A DNA stretch of 64,000 bases from Burkholderia aenigmatica (GCF_902499175.1 NZ_CABVQC010000055.1:1-64000); one strand, 5' to 3'; positions 51,439-60,890 are shown, counted from the stretch's first letter. Translations and numbers: made by a program. The notes: generated by a model not told the origin, from the letters alone.

Positions 51439-53061
51439 TTACAGCTGGTCGTCGACCGGCAACAGCATGAACACGCCGGTCATCAGGTTGCGCAGCAGCC
51501 CCGCATGCGGATCGACGTGGTACGTGCTCGGCACGCCGTCGTCGACGCCGGTCCATTCCAGTTCGGGCGTGCCGCCGCCCGGCGGCGTCACGAGGCTCAC
51601 GCGGTAGCTGTCGTCGGGCTGCGTCACGCGCGCGAAGATCGTCGCGACCTGCTGCGCGAGCGCCGGGCTGTGGATCACCAGCGCAAGCTCGGTATTCAGG
51701 TTCACCGAGCGCGGATCGAGGTTCATCGAGCCGATCACGAGGATCTTCCGGTCGATCACGTACGCCTTCGCGTGCAGGCTCGCGCGCGAACGCGAGCCGA
51801 ACAGCCGCGCCCGCCGCCGGCCCGGCTCCGCCTTGAACTCGTACAGCTCGACGCCGTGCTGCAGCAGCGGCACGCGGTACGGCCCGTAGCCGGCCTGCAC
51901 GGCCACCGCGTCGGTCGCAGCGAGCGAATTCGTCAGGATCGCGACCCGCACGCCGCGCGCGGTCGTCTCGCCGAGGATCTTCACGCCCGCGTCGTGCGGC
52001 ACGAAGTACGGCGAGAACGCGAGGAATTCCTGCTGCGCGTGGCGCGTCAGCTCGACGAGCCGCTGCATCGGCGGGCTCACGTAGCCGGTCGGCTGCGCGA
52101 CCTTGTCCGGCGCGTCGACCTTGAATTCGGCCGGCGCCCACACGAGCCCGAGCTCGTCGCGTGCAATCTGCTGCGCGAGCGGCGTCGCGTTCAGCGGCTT
52201 CGCGTTGTACGGCTCGGCGTTCTTGCGCCAGTGGGCGCGCAGCTCGTCGCGCATCGCGTCGAGGTCCTTCGCGTCGAACGACTGGTGGTTCAGCTCGCGC
52301 AGCGGATAGCTGCTGCCACTCGCCCAGTAGGTGTCGAAGCTTCCCGAGACGTCGTTCGTCACGGGGCCCGCGGCGAGCACGTCGAGATCGCGGAACTGCA
52401 GCGTCGGGCTCGCGCTGAAGTATTCGTCGCCGAGATTGCGCCCGCCGACGATCGCGATCTGGTTGTCCGCGATCATCGCCTTGTTGTGCATCCGGCGCGT
52501 GAAGCTGTCGATCCGCGTGAAGAAGTTGGTCGTGCGCTCGACCATCCCGTGCTGCGATGCGCCGAACGGGTTGAACACGCGGATCTCGATGTTCGGGTGC
52601 GTGTTCAGCGCGGCCATCACGCGATCGATATCGCGGAAGTTCAGGTCGTCGACCAGCATCCGCACGCGCACGCCGCGATCGGCCGCGTACAGCGCCGCGC
52701 CGAGCAGCAGCTTGCCGGTCGTATCCTCGGTCGCGATGTAGTACTGCATGTCGAGCGTCTTCGTCGCCGCCCGCGCGAGTGCGATGCGCATCTGCAGCGC
52801 CGACGCGCCGTCGGCCAGCAGCCGGAAGCCCGACTGGCCCGGATGCGCGGCTTCGGGTGCGGCGAGCGCGTCGTGCAGCGGCGTCGCGGTGTCGGGCGAC
52901 AGCGCACGAGACACGGGGCGATCGAGCGCGGTGGCGGGCGGATGGGTCGCACAGGCCGCGACGAGCGACAGCAGTGCGCAGGCGGCGAGCGCGCGGGCCG
53001 GGCGGCACGCGGCACGCCACGACCGGGCGGCCGGCGCGTGCCGGATGAAAGACATGAGCAC
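51439..53061 (-). CDS. Phospholipase-D-family lipoprotein (ClsC/YmdC-like)
   Basis: 540 residues: a lipoprotein signal peptide with lipobox LVAAC (Cys near residue 37) and two HKD motifs, HNKAMIADNQIAIVGGRNLGDEYF near 193 and HAKAYVIDRKILVIGSMNLD near 425. The spacing and a lipoprotein anchor resemble the YmdC/ClsC cardiolipin synthase group, acting at the cell envelope. A secreted phospholipase is the alternative. The 256 bases before lldR hold GC-rich inverted repeats only. Confidence 0.85.
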   Translation of the reverse strand: MLMSFIRHAPAARSWRAACRPARALAACALLSLVAACATHPPATALDRPVSRALSPDTATPLHDALAAPEAAHPGQSGFRLLADGASALQMRIALARAATKTLDMQYYIATEDTTGKLLLGAALYAADRGVRVRMLVDDLNFRDIDRVMAALNTHPNIEIRVFNPFGASQHGMVERTTNFFTRIDSFTRRMHNKAMIADNQIAIVGGRNLGDEYFSASPTLQFRDLDVLAAGPVTNDVSGSFDTYWASGSSYPLRELNHQSFDAKDLDAMRDELRAHWRKNAEPYNAKPLNATPLAQQIARDELGLVWAPAEFKVDAPDKVAQPTGYVSPPMQRLVELTRHAQQEFLAFSPYFVPHDAGVKILGETTARGVRVAILTNSLAATDAVAVQAGYGPYRVPLLQHGVELYEFKAEPGRRRARLFGSRSRASLHAKAYVIDRKILVIGSMNLDPRSVNLNTELALVIHSPALAQQVATIFARVTQPDDSYRVSLVTPPGGGTPELEWTGVDDGVPSTYHVDPHAGLLRNLMTGVFMLLPVDDQL

Positions 53062-53299
53062 GGGGCTTCCTCGACAGGCGGATCAACGGGTCCGCATTCA
53101 CCGCGGCGCGCGGCTGATGGGCGTTCCGGCCGATTCTAGTGGGCGGCCGACGACACGGTCAATCGCGCGGCGGCGGCCGGACAGGCTTGCGGCCGCCGCG
53201 TGGCGTCGCGCCACCGGGGCAACCGGCCGCGCGTTCGCCGCGGCCGTCACGCGCCGCCCCGCACGGTTCGCCCGCGCCCGCCCGGCGGCCTGCGCCGCG

Positions 53300-53316
53300 A
53301 AGCGGTCCAACCAATT
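53300..53316. promoter_or_regulatory. Second LldR-like operator at the end of lldR
   Basis: AAGCGGT-CCA-ACCAATT, compared with the AATTGGT-NNN-ACCAATT type reported for LldR. The right arm is perfect, the left five of seven. It ends next to the lldR stop codon (minus strand) and shares CCAACCAATTT with the site at 54067-54083. Confidence 0.4.
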
Positions 53317-54033
53317 TCAGCGCGCATCGCCGCTTTGTTCGAAGTGGCTGCGCACGTAGTCGATATGCGTCTGCATCGCGGTGCGCGCCTCCTCGGGCCG
53401 CTGCGCGCAGATCGCGTCGCACACGACGCGGTGCTGCCGCAGCAGCAGATCCGACGCATATTCGTCCTGCTCGGTCATCCCCGACACGTTGATCGAGATG
53501 TGTTCGCGCAGCATCCCGAGCACGCTCGTATGCAGGTGCAGGAACATCGTGTTGTGCGACGCGAGCGCGATCGCCTCGTGCAGCTTCGAATCGGTCGCGG
53601 CCTCCACGGCCCGGTCGTTGTGCGCGTGCGCGGTTTCGAGCTCGCGCAGCAGCGCACGGATCCGGCGCCGGTCGCTCGCGTCGGCGCGCAGCGCGGCGAA
53701 ATACGCGGTCGCGCCTTCGAGCACGCGGCGGAATTCGAGGATGTCGTCGCGCAGCGCGGGGTGATCGGCGACCAGCTGGCCCCACGGCGACGCGATACCG
53801 GCCCGCAACTGGTCCGTCACGTAGACGCCCGCGCCGCGCCGGCTCTGCAGCAGCCCGCGCGCGACGAGCCGCTGGGTCGCCTCGCGCACCGTATTGCGCG
53901 CCACCCCGTACTGCTGCGCGAGCACGCGCTCGGCCGGCAGGCGTGCGCCGGCCGGCCAGGTGCCGTCGAGCAGCGCCGTCTCGATCTTGCGCATCACCAC
54001 TTCGGTCCGGCCCCGTGCCGTCATCGCTGCCAT
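53317..54033 (-). CDS. lldR: FadR/GntR-family regulator of lactate utilisation (LldR-like)
   Basis: 238 residues: an N-terminal winged helix of GntR type (about 5-75, PAERVLAQQYGVARNTVREA) and an FCD ligand-binding helical domain (about 90-225). It is divergent from lutA-lutC-lutB-lldP, which matches LldR/LutR logic: L-lactate releases the repressor. ATG 54033 has a GGGGGA upstream; an in-frame TTG at 54081 lies inside the operator and is rejected. Confidence 0.88.
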   Translation of the reverse strand: MAAMTARGRTEVVMRKIETALLDGTWPAGARLPAERVLAQQYGVARNTVREATQRLVARGLLQSRRGAGVYVTDQLRAGIASPWGQLVADHPALRDDILEFRRVLEGATAYFAALRADASDRRRIRALLRELETAHAHNDRAVEAATDSKLHEAIALASHNTMFLHLHTSVLGMLREHISINVSGMTEQDEYASDLLLRQHRVVCDAICAQRPEEARTAMQTHIDYVRSHFEQSGDAR

Positions 54034-54066
54034 CGTCGTGTCCCCCTGCGGAATGCCTGCCACGCC

Positions 54067-54083
54067 GATTGGCCCAACCAATT
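54067..54083. promoter_or_regulatory. LldR-like operator between lldR and lutA
   Basis: GATTGGC-CCA-ACCAATT, with an exact inner palindrome ATTGG-CCCAA-CCAAT. It sits in the divergent promoter region. The right half equals the ACCAATT half-site of the FadR-type LldR consensus. Confidence 0.55.
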
Positions 54084-54167
54084 TGAGCTACGGCGCCGTC
54101 GCGGGAATTATGCAGCGAAATCGTCGTCCCGCATCCGCATGCCGGGCCGTCGCCTCTGGAGCGAGAC

Positions 54168-54968
54168 ATGAACGAAAGGCAGTACCCCGCCGCCGCCCCC
54201 GCGCACGTCTATCTGTTCGCGACCTGTCTGGTCGACCTGTTCGTCCCCGAAGCCGGGCTCGACGCGGTCCGCCTGCTGGAACGCGAAGGCCTGACCGTCC
54301 ACTATCCCCGCGGCCAGAGCTGCTGCGGGCAGCCGGCCTACAGCAGCGGCAATCCCGACGAAGCGCGCCGCGTCGCGGCTGCGCAGCTCGACCTGTTCGC
54401 CGAACCGTGGCCCGTGATCGTGCCGTCCGGCTCGTGCGGCGGGATGATCCGGCACCATTGGCCGGCGCTGTTCGCCGACGATCCCGTCCACGGCCCGAAG
54501 GCCCGCGCGATCGCGGAACGGACCTACGAACTCGCCGAATTCCTCGTCCATATGCTCGACGTGCGGCTCGATGCCCTCGCCGCGCCGGCCGGCGCCGACG
54601 AGCGCGTGGTGCTGCATACGTCGTGCGCAGCCCGCCGCGAGATGGGCACACGCGTGCACGGCGTCGCGCTCGTCGACGCGCTGCCGGGCGTGACGCGCAT
54701 CGAACACGAACGCGAATCCGAATGCTGCGGCTTCGGCGGCACGTTCTCGCTGAAGCATCCCGACATCTCCGGCGCGATGGTGCGCGACAAGGTCGCGTCG
54801 GCCTGCGCGACGGGCTGCGACCGGATCGTGTCCGCCGACTGCGGCTGCCTGCTGAACATCGGCCACGCGGCCGACCAGTCCGGCGCGCCGCTGCCGGTCG
54901 AGCACCTCGCCAGTTTCCTGTGGCGCCGCACGGCCGGCGCCGCGTCGCTGCGCGGAGACAAGCGATGA
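54168..54968 (+). CDS. lutA: Lactate utilisation protein A (LutA/LldE), CCG-type Fe-S protein
   Basis: 266 residues with two CCG cysteine-rich domains: SCCGQPAYSSGNPDEARR near residue 44 and CCGFGGTFSLKHPDISGAM near 186. With LutB and LutC it oxidises L-lactate to pyruvate through an iron-sulfur complex that replaces LldD. The lutC start overlaps the stop by four bases (ATGA). First gene of the plus-strand operon. Confidence 0.93.
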   Translation: MNERQYPAAAPAHVYLFATCLVDLFVPEAGLDAVRLLEREGLTVHYPRGQSCCGQPAYSSGNPDEARRVAAAQLDLFAEPWPVIVPSGSCGGMIRHHWPALFADDPVHGPKARAIAERTYELAEFLVHMLDVRLDALAAPAGADERVVLHTSCAARREMGTRVHGVALVDALPGVTRIEHERESECCGFGGTFSLKHPDISGAMVRDKVASACATGCDRIVSADCGCLLNIGHAADQSGAPLPVEHLASFLWRRTAGAASLRGDKR

Positions 54969-55696
54969 GCGCGCGCGACGCAATCCTCAGGCGGCTGCGC
55001 GCCGCCGCCCCGGGTGTCGCCGCCGAGGCCGCCCCCGCGCTCGACGCGCGCATCGACACGCACTACGACACGTGCCGCGCGCAGACCGAGACCGCTCTCG
55101 ATCCGCACACACTGGCCCACACGATGCAGGCCGCGCTCGCCGCGTCGCACGCGGACGTCTGGTGCGCAACCGCAGACGAATGGCCCGCGCAACTCGCGGC
55201 GCGCCTCGCTGAAGCCGGCGTACACCGCCTGCTGCTCGATCCGGCCCGCGCCGAATCCGCGGCGCTCGCCCGCGCGCTGCCCGGCACGGTCGCGCCCGTG
55301 CCGTTCGACCGGCCGATCGACGCGTGGAAAACCGAACTGTTCGACACGATCGATGCAGGCTTCACCGTGGCGCGCTCGGGCATCGCGGCCACCGGCACCG
55401 TCGTGCTCGCGCCCGACACCGGCACGCCGCGCACGGTGTCGCTGGTGCCGCCGCTGCATGTCGCGCTCGTCCACGCGAGCACGCTGCATCCCGACCTGCA
55501 CGCGGCCGTGCACGCGGAGCGCTGGCACGCCGGCATGCCGACCAACCTCGTGCTGGTGTCGGGCCCGTCGAAGACGTCCGACATCCAGCAGACGCTGGCC
55601 TATGGCGCGCACGGCCCGCGCCGCCTGTGGGTCGTGATCGTCACCGATTCTGCCGCCCCGCCCGCCGCCACCGCCCGCGAGGACCTCCCGCAATGA
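54965..55696 (+). CDS. lutC: Lactate utilisation protein C (LutC), LUD domain
   Basis: 243 residues, one LUD domain with GFTVARSGIAATGTVVLA near 133 and MPTNLVLVSGPSKTSDIQ near 193. It lacks cysteine motifs, distinguishing it from LutB. It is the partner of the LutAB Fe-S oxidase. Here lutC comes second, between lutA and lutB, unlike the usual A-B-C order. ATGA overlaps on both sides. Confidence 0.9.
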   Translation: MSARDAILRRLRAAAPGVAAEAAPALDARIDTHYDTCRAQTETALDPHTLAHTMQAALAASHADVWCATADEWPAQLAARLAEAGVHRLLLDPARAESAALARALPGTVAPVPFDRPIDAWKTELFDTIDAGFTVARSGIAATGTVVLAPDTGTPRTVSLVPPLHVALVHASTLHPDLHAAVHAERWHAGMPTNLVLVSGPSKTSDIQQTLAYGAHGPRRLWVVIVTDSAAPPAATAREDLPQ

Positions 55697-57138
55697 GCGA
55701 CCACACGCTGCAATTCGTCGCCCCCGGCGACTTCAAGGCCCGCGCGCGCGCCGCGCTCGACGACCCCGCGCTGCGCAAGAGCTTCCGCGGCGCGATGGAC
55801 TTCCTCCAAGGCAAGCGCGCGACCCAGTTCCCCGACGACGCCGAGCTGCAGCAACTGCGCGACCTCGGCGAAGCGGTGCGGCAGCATGCGCTCGCGCAAC
55901 TGCCCGCGCTGCTCGAACGGCTGGAGACGAAGCTCACCGAAGCCGGCGTGCACGTGCACTGGGCCGAGACGGCCGCCGACGCGAACGCGATCGTGCTCGG
56001 CATCGCGCAGGCGAAGAAGGCGCGCCGCGTGATCAAGGGCAAGTCGATGGCGAGCGAGGAAATCGAGCTGAACCATTACCTCGCGGAGCACGGCGTCGAC
56101 TGCATCGAATCCGACATGGGCGAATTCATCGTGCAGCTCGCGGGCGAGAAGCCGTCGCATATCGTGATGCCGGCGATCCACAAGACGCGCAGCGACATCG
56201 CCGAGCTGTTCGAGGCACACATCCCCGGCACGCGCTACACGGAGGACGTCGACGAGTTGATCCAGACCGGCCGGCGCGCGCTGCGCCGCGCGTTCGCCGA
56301 TGCGGACATCGGTCTGTCGGGCGTGAACTTCGCGGCGGCCGACACCGGCACGCTATGGCTCGTCGAAAACGAAGGCAACGGCCGCCTGTCGACGACGGTA
56401 CCCGACACGCACGTCGCGATCATGGGGATCGAGAAGGTCGTCGAGAAACTCGAGCACATCGTGCCGCTGTCGAGCCTGCTCACGCGCTCGGCCACCGGCC
56501 AGGCGATCACGACCTACTTCAACCTGATCTCGGGCCCACGCCGCGACGGCGAACGCGACGGCCCGCGCGAGTTGCATCTCGTGCTGCTCGACAACGGCCG
56601 CACGCAGGCCTACGCGGACGAGCAGCTGCGCGCGACGCTGCAGTGCATCCGCTGCGGCGCGTGCATGAACCACTGCCCCGTCTACACGCGCATCGGCGGC
56701 CACGCCTACGGGACGACCTATCCCGGCCCGATCGGCAAGATCATCTCGCCGCACCTGCTCGGCCTCGACGCAACGGCCGACCTGCCGACCGCGTCGACGC
56801 TGTGCGGCGCATGCGGCGAAGTGTGCCCGGTGCGGATCCCGATCCCGCAACTGCTCGTGCGGCTGCGTACCGAGGCAAACCGCAAGCCCGACGAACCCGT
56901 CGCGCATCCGCTGCGCGGCCAGGGCGCGAACTACAACCGCGCGGAAGACCTCGTGTGGCGCTTCTGGTCGGGCGCGTTCGCGCATCCGCGCGCGTACCGC
57001 GCGTTCCGCTGGACCGCGACGCGCCTGCGCGCGCTGACGCCCGCGAAACAGATGGGCTGGACGCAGCACCGCACGCCGCTCGAACCGGCACCGCGCAGCC
57101 TGTCCGATCTGCTGCGCGCACGCGGACAGCCCGAATAG
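55693..57138 (+). CDS. lutB: Lactate utilisation protein B (LutB), LUD + 4Fe-4S
   Basis: 481 residues: an N-terminal LUD domain (about 70-300, GVNFAAADTGTLWLVENEGNG) and a C-terminal ferredoxin part with CIRCGACMNHCPVY and CGACGEVCPVRIPIP (near 320-380). It is the electron-carrying subunit of the lactate oxidase complex. Its ATG overlaps the lutC stop. Length and motifs match the family. Confidence 0.94.
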   Translation: MSDHTLQFVAPGDFKARARAALDDPALRKSFRGAMDFLQGKRATQFPDDAELQQLRDLGEAVRQHALAQLPALLERLETKLTEAGVHVHWAETAADANAIVLGIAQAKKARRVIKGKSMASEEIELNHYLAEHGVDCIESDMGEFIVQLAGEKPSHIVMPAIHKTRSDIAELFEAHIPGTRYTEDVDELIQTGRRALRRAFADADIGLSGVNFAAADTGTLWLVENEGNGRLSTTVPDTHVAIMGIEKVVEKLEHIVPLSSLLTRSATGQAITTYFNLISGPRRDGERDGPRELHLVLLDNGRTQAYADEQLRATLQCIRCGACMNHCPVYTRIGGHAYGTTYPGPIGKIISPHLLGLDATADLPTASTLCGACGEVCPVRIPIPQLLVRLRTEANRKPDEPVAHPLRGQGANYNRAEDLVWRFWSGAFAHPRAYRAFRWTATRLRALTPAKQMGWTQHRTPLEPAPRSLSDLLRARGQPE

Positions 57139-57197
57139 CGCCCCCGCTTTACCCGCCCGTACCCATAGAGATACAGATACAAATGGAGGAGACACCC

Positions 57198-58922
57198 ATG
57201 CAGGTTTGGCACCAGATCTATACGCCGCTCGGCAGCCTCGGGCTGTCGGCGCTCGTCGCCGCAATCCCGATCATCTTCTTTTTCGTCGCGCTGGCCGCGC
57301 TGCGGCTCAAGGGCCACATCGCCGCGGCGATCACGCTGCTGCTGTCGCTCGGCGTCGCGATCCTCGCGTACGGCATGCCCGTGCCACAGGCGCTCGCGGC
57401 GGCCGGCTTCGGCTTCGCGTACGGCCTGTGGCCGATCGCGTGGATCATCGTCGCGGCCGTGTTCCTGTACAAGATCGTCGTGAAGACCGGCCAGTTCGAC
57501 ATCATTCGCGCATCCGTGCTGTCGATCACCGACGACCAGCGCCTGCAGATGCTGCTGATCGGCTTCTCATTCGGCGCATTCCTCGAAGGCGCGGCCGGTT
57601 TCGGTGCGCCCGTCGCGATCACGGCCGCGCTGCTCGTCGGCCTCGGCTTCAAGCCGCTGCACGCGGCAGGACTGTGTCTCATTGCAAACACTGCGCCGGT
57701 CGCGTTCGGCGCGATGGGCATCCCGATCATCGTCGCCGGGCAGGTGACGGGTATCGATCCGCTCCATATCGGCGCAATGGCCGGCCGCCAGCTGCCGCTG
57801 CTGTCGCTTGCGGTGCCGTTCTGGCTCGTGTTCATGATGGACGGGCTGCGCGGCGTGCGGCAGACGTGGCCGGCCGCGCTCGTCGCGGGCGGCAGCTTCG
57901 CGGTGACGCAATACTTCACGTCGAACCACATCGGGCCCGAGCTGCCGGACATCACGTCGTCGCTCGTCAGCCTCGTCGCGCTCGCCGCGTTCCTGAAGGT
58001 CTGGCAGCCGCGCACCGCGAAGCAGCCGGCCGGCGGCCTCGTCGCGTCGGGTGGCGGCGCCGCGCTCGCGGGCTTCGGCGGCGCGGGCACGCGCAACGGC
58101 TCCGGCACGCGCAACGGCTCCGGCACGAGCCGGCAGACCTCCCCGTACACGCTCGCGCAGACCGTGCGCGCGTGGTCGCCGTTCCTGATCCTGACGGCCG
58201 TCGTCACCGTATGGAGCATCGCGCCGTTCAAGGCGCTGTTCGCCGCGCACGGCGCGCTCGCGTCGACCGTGCTGAAATTCCATGTCGCAGGGCTCGACCA
58301 GCTCGTCGTGAAGACCGCGCCGATCGCGGCGACGCCGAAGGCGCTCGAGGCGGTGCTGAAGATCGATCTCGTGTCGGCGGTGGGCAGCGCGATCCTCGTG
58401 ACCGCGCTGATCTCGATGGCGCTGCTGCGGATGAAGCCGCGCGACGCGCTCGTCACGTTCGGCGAGACGCTGAAGGAGCTGACGCGCCCGATCCTGTCGA
58501 TCGGCCTCGTGCTCGCATTCGCATTCGTCGCGAACTATTCGGGGATGTCGTCGACGCTCGCGCTGATGCTGACCGCGACCGGCGCCGCGTTCCCGTTCTT
58601 CTCGCCGTTCCTCGGCTGGCTCGGCGTGTTCCTGACGGGCTCGGATACGTCGTCGAATGCGCTGTTCTGCTCGCTGCAGCAGGCCACGGCCCATCAGCTC
58701 GGCGTACCCGAGACGCTCGCGGTGGCCGCGAACACGACGGGCGGCGTGACCGCGAAGATGATCTCGCCGCAGTCGATCGCGGTCGCCTGCGCGGCGACGG
58801 GCCTCGTCGGCAAGGAGTCGGAGCTGTTCCGCTTCACAGTGCGGCACAGCCTGCTGTTCGCGGTGATCGTCGGGTTGATCACGCTCACGCAGGCGTACCT
58901 GCTGCCGGGCATGGTGCCGTAA
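57198..58922 (+). CDS. lldP: L-lactate permease LldP
   Basis: A 574-residue transporter with 12-14 membrane helices in the lactate permease family (LctP). Recognisable are GAFLEGAAGFGAPVAITAAL near 118 and the C-terminal ANTTGGVTAKMISPQSIAVA. GGAGGA precedes ATG 57198, 59 bases after lutB. It brings in L-lactate for LutABC. A hydrophilic loop near residues 285-315 carries an in-frame 18-bp tandem duplication (TRNGSG twice) and is longer than usual. Confidence 0.94.
   Translation: MQVWHQIYTPLGSLGLSALVAAIPIIFFFVALAALRLKGHIAAAITLLLSLGVAILAYGMPVPQALAAAGFGFAYGLWPIAWIIVAAVFLYKIVVKTGQFDIIRASVLSITDDQRLQMLLIGFSFGAFLEGAAGFGAPVAITAALLVGLGFKPLHAAGLCLIANTAPVAFGAMGIPIIVAGQVTGIDPLHIGAMAGRQLPLLSLAVPFWLVFMMDGLRGVRQTWPAALVAGGSFAVTQYFTSNHIGPELPDITSSLVSLVALAAFLKVWQPRTAKQPAGGLVASGGGAALAGFGGAGTRNGSGTRNGSGTSRQTSPYTLAQTVRAWSPFLILTAVVTVWSIAPFKALFAAHGALASTVLKFHVAGLDQLVVKTAPIAATPKALEAVLKIDLVSAVGSAILVTALISMALLRMKPRDALVTFGETLKELTRPILSIGLVLAFAFVANYSGMSSTLALMLTATGAAFPFFSPFLGWLGVFLTGSDTSSNALFCSLQQATAHQLGVPETLAVAANTTGGVTAKMISPQSIAVACAATGLVGKESELFRFTVRHSLLFAVIVGLITLTQAYLLPGMVP
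58086..58127 (+). repeat. In-frame 18-bp tandem repeat in lldP
   Basis: GGCACGCGCAACGGCTCC occurs perfectly at 58086-58103 and 58104-58121, followed by GGCACG. It encodes (GTRNGS)2-GT in a cytoplasmic or periplasmic loop of the permease. Confidence 0.92.
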
Positions 58923-58941
58923 GCGGCGCACGCCCCAAAAC

Positions 58942-58974
58942 AAAACCCCACGCCGGGAAAAGCGTGGGGTTTTT
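58942..58974. terminator. Bidirectional terminator after lldP
   Basis: Twelve-base stem AAAACCCCACGC/GCGTGGGGTTTT (58942-58953 with 58962-58973) and a further T. It ends the lut operon and serves the convergent M48 gene on minus. Confidence 0.92.
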
Positions 58975-59021
58975 CATTTCGCCGCTGGATCGCCCGCTTC
59001 GGCAGGCGACCCGTTGCGCGA

Positions 59022-59783
59022 TCAGCTGCCCTTCGCGATGCGATCCTCGATGTGCTGCGCGCGGCTCGCCGACGACGGGTGCGAATCCATCATCGAGCTC
59101 TTGCCGCCGTCCAGCTTCGCGAGCTTCTGGAACGACGTGACCAGACCCTTCTGGTTCATGCCCTTCTGCTTGAGCAGGTCGAACGAGTAGTCGTCGGCCG
59201 CGCTTTCCTGCGACTGCGAGAACTGCGCGTTGATGAACTTCTCGGTGATGTCGCCGAGCTGCGAGCTCGTCAGCGCCGCCACGCCCGGCGAAGCCGCGCC
59301 GGCCGCGGTGCGCGCCGCGCTGACCGCGTAGGCCGTCTGCATCGCCTTCTTCGAGTGGCCGAGGGCGACGTGGCCCATTTCATGGCCGATCACGCCACGC
59401 AGCTCGTCGTCGGTCATCAAGTCCATCAGGCCGCTGTACACGCGCACGCAGCCGTTGCCCATCGCCCACGCGTTGATGTCCTTGGTCATGTAGACCTTGT
59501 AGTTGATCTTCTGGTTGTTCAGCGTCATGTTGCCGAAGCCCTTCATCACATTCGTCAGGCGCTTCGAGTACGCGCTGTTCGCCGGCGCGACCTTCGATTC
59601 GGCATCGCTCGCCTTGCACGAGTCGTTCGACAGTGCGGCGATGTCGGCATCCGACAGCGTCGCTGCCTTGTACAGGCTCGTCCCCGCCGACGTCAGGCTG
59701 TTCGCGTCAAGGCTCTGAATCCCGCCACACGCGCTCAACAGAAACGCCACGCCACACGCTGCCACCGCTTTCTTGAGTTGCAT
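59022..59783 (-). CDS. M48-family zinc metalloprotease lipoprotein
   Basis: 253 residues: a lipoprotein signal with lipobox LSAC (Cys19) and the zinc site HEMGH at 134-138, a likely third ligand Glu in SQSQESAADDYS and SHPSSASRAQHI near the end. This is the LoiP/YcaL-BepA neighbourhood of periplasmic envelope quality-control proteases. Substrate is unknown. It stands alone, with about 195 bases to the pigment-type cluster. Confidence 0.9.
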   Translation of the reverse strand: MQLKKAVAACGVAFLLSACGGIQSLDANSLTSAGTSLYKAATLSDADIAALSNDSCKASDAESKVAPANSAYSKRLTNVMKGFGNMTLNNQKINYKVYMTKDINAWAMGNGCVRVYSGLMDLMTDDELRGVIGHEMGHVALGHSKKAMQTAYAVSAARTAAGAASPGVAALTSSQLGDITEKFINAQFSQSQESAADDYSFDLLKQKGMNQKGLVTSFQKLAKLDGGKSSMMDSHPSSASRAQHIEDRIAKGS

Positions 59784-59978
59784 CCCGGATCCCTCGATAG
59801 TTGTATTTGGGAGCGGCGATTTTGCATAATCCGGCAGAAAATTACCAGATGTTTACATCCGATGACACGTTCATTACTCATCGGACTGGAACGAAGCAGC
59901 GTTCCGGCGCGGAATTGACAACTAAAAACGGTGCAATCGCCGCGCCCGGGCGACGATCGGCATGGAAACCGGGGCTTT

Positions 59979-60890
59979 TCAGGCCGTCTGGTCGCGGCGA
60001 CGCATCAGCCGCCGCGCCACCAGCATCGGCAGCCGCACCACGAAGCCGGTGAACAGGCGCAGGTGCATCCATGCGAGCAGCGCGTTGTCGCGGCCGTAAT
60101 GGAAATGCGAGACGCCGCCCTCGTGCCGGCCGAAATAGCGCACCGGCGCGTCGATGCGAATCGGCCGCACGCCGGCCCAGCACAGCCGCACGGCCGCCTC
60201 GGGATCGAAGTCGAAGCCGCGCATCCACGGCTGGCGGCGCATGATCGCGGCAAGCGGCGCGACCGGATACACGCGAAACCCGTACAGCGAATCGCCGATC
60301 CCGGCCCACAGCGTCTCGAGGTCGGCCCATGCGTTCGACAGCCGGCGCCCCTGCACACGCAACTGCGGCGCGCTCGCGTCGAACTTCGGCACGCCCAGCA
60401 CCATCGCGTCGGGCGCGGCCTGCGACGCGGTCATGAACGCGGGAATCAGGTCGGCCGGATGCTGGCCGTCGGAATCCATCGTCAACACATGCGTGAAGCC
60501 GCTCGCGGCCGCCGCGTCGAGCCCGGCCAGCACCGCGGCGCCCTTGCCGCGGTTCTCGGGCAGCACGATCACGCGCAGCCCCGGGTCGCGCTCGGCCATG
60601 GCCTGCAGCCGTTCGGCGCTGCCGTCGGTGCTGCCGTCGACGACGACCCACACCGGATTCCACTGCGCGCGGGCATTGCGCACGGTCGTGTCGACCTTGG
60701 CGCCCGGGTTGTAGCTCGGAATCAGGACGAGATGGGTGGACGAGGCGTGCAGCTTGGACATGGAAACGGCCGATTGCGAAGACAGGGATCCTGACAAAAG
60801 TTTATGACTTGCCGGCGACCGTCGGCAGGCTTCGTCGACGTCGCCCGCGTGCGGGGCAGGTTGTTCGATCGTGAGGTTTTCTCGCTTCAT
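59979..60890 (-). CDS. Family 2 glycosyltransferase of the arylpolyene-like cluster
   Basis: 303 residues: a GT-A domain with LVLIPSYNPGAKVDTTV, VVVDGSTDGSAERL and the DxD-type MDSDGQHPADLIP, and a hydrophobic/basic C terminus. It should transfer a sugar or similar group onto a lipid-linked acceptor. Its ATG at 60890 overlaps the chorismatase stop (ATGA), which fixes the start (an ATG three codons upstream lacks that coupling). Such enzymes occur in arylpolyene/xanthomonadin clusters; the acceptor is inferred. Confidence 0.85.
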   Translation of the reverse strand: MKRENLTIEQPAPHAGDVDEACRRSPASHKLLSGSLSSQSAVSMSKLHASSTHLVLIPSYNPGAKVDTTVRNARAQWNPVWVVVDGSTDGSAERLQAMAERDPGLRVIVLPENRGKGAAVLAGLDAAAASGFTHVLTMDSDGQHPADLIPAFMTASQAAPDAMVLGVPKFDASAPQLRVQGRRLSNAWADLETLWAGIGDSLYGFRVYPVAPLAAIMRRQPWMRGFDFDPEAAVRLCWAGVRPIRIDAPVRYFGRHEGGVSHFHYGRDNALLAWMHLRLFTGFVVRLPMLVARRLMRRRDQTA

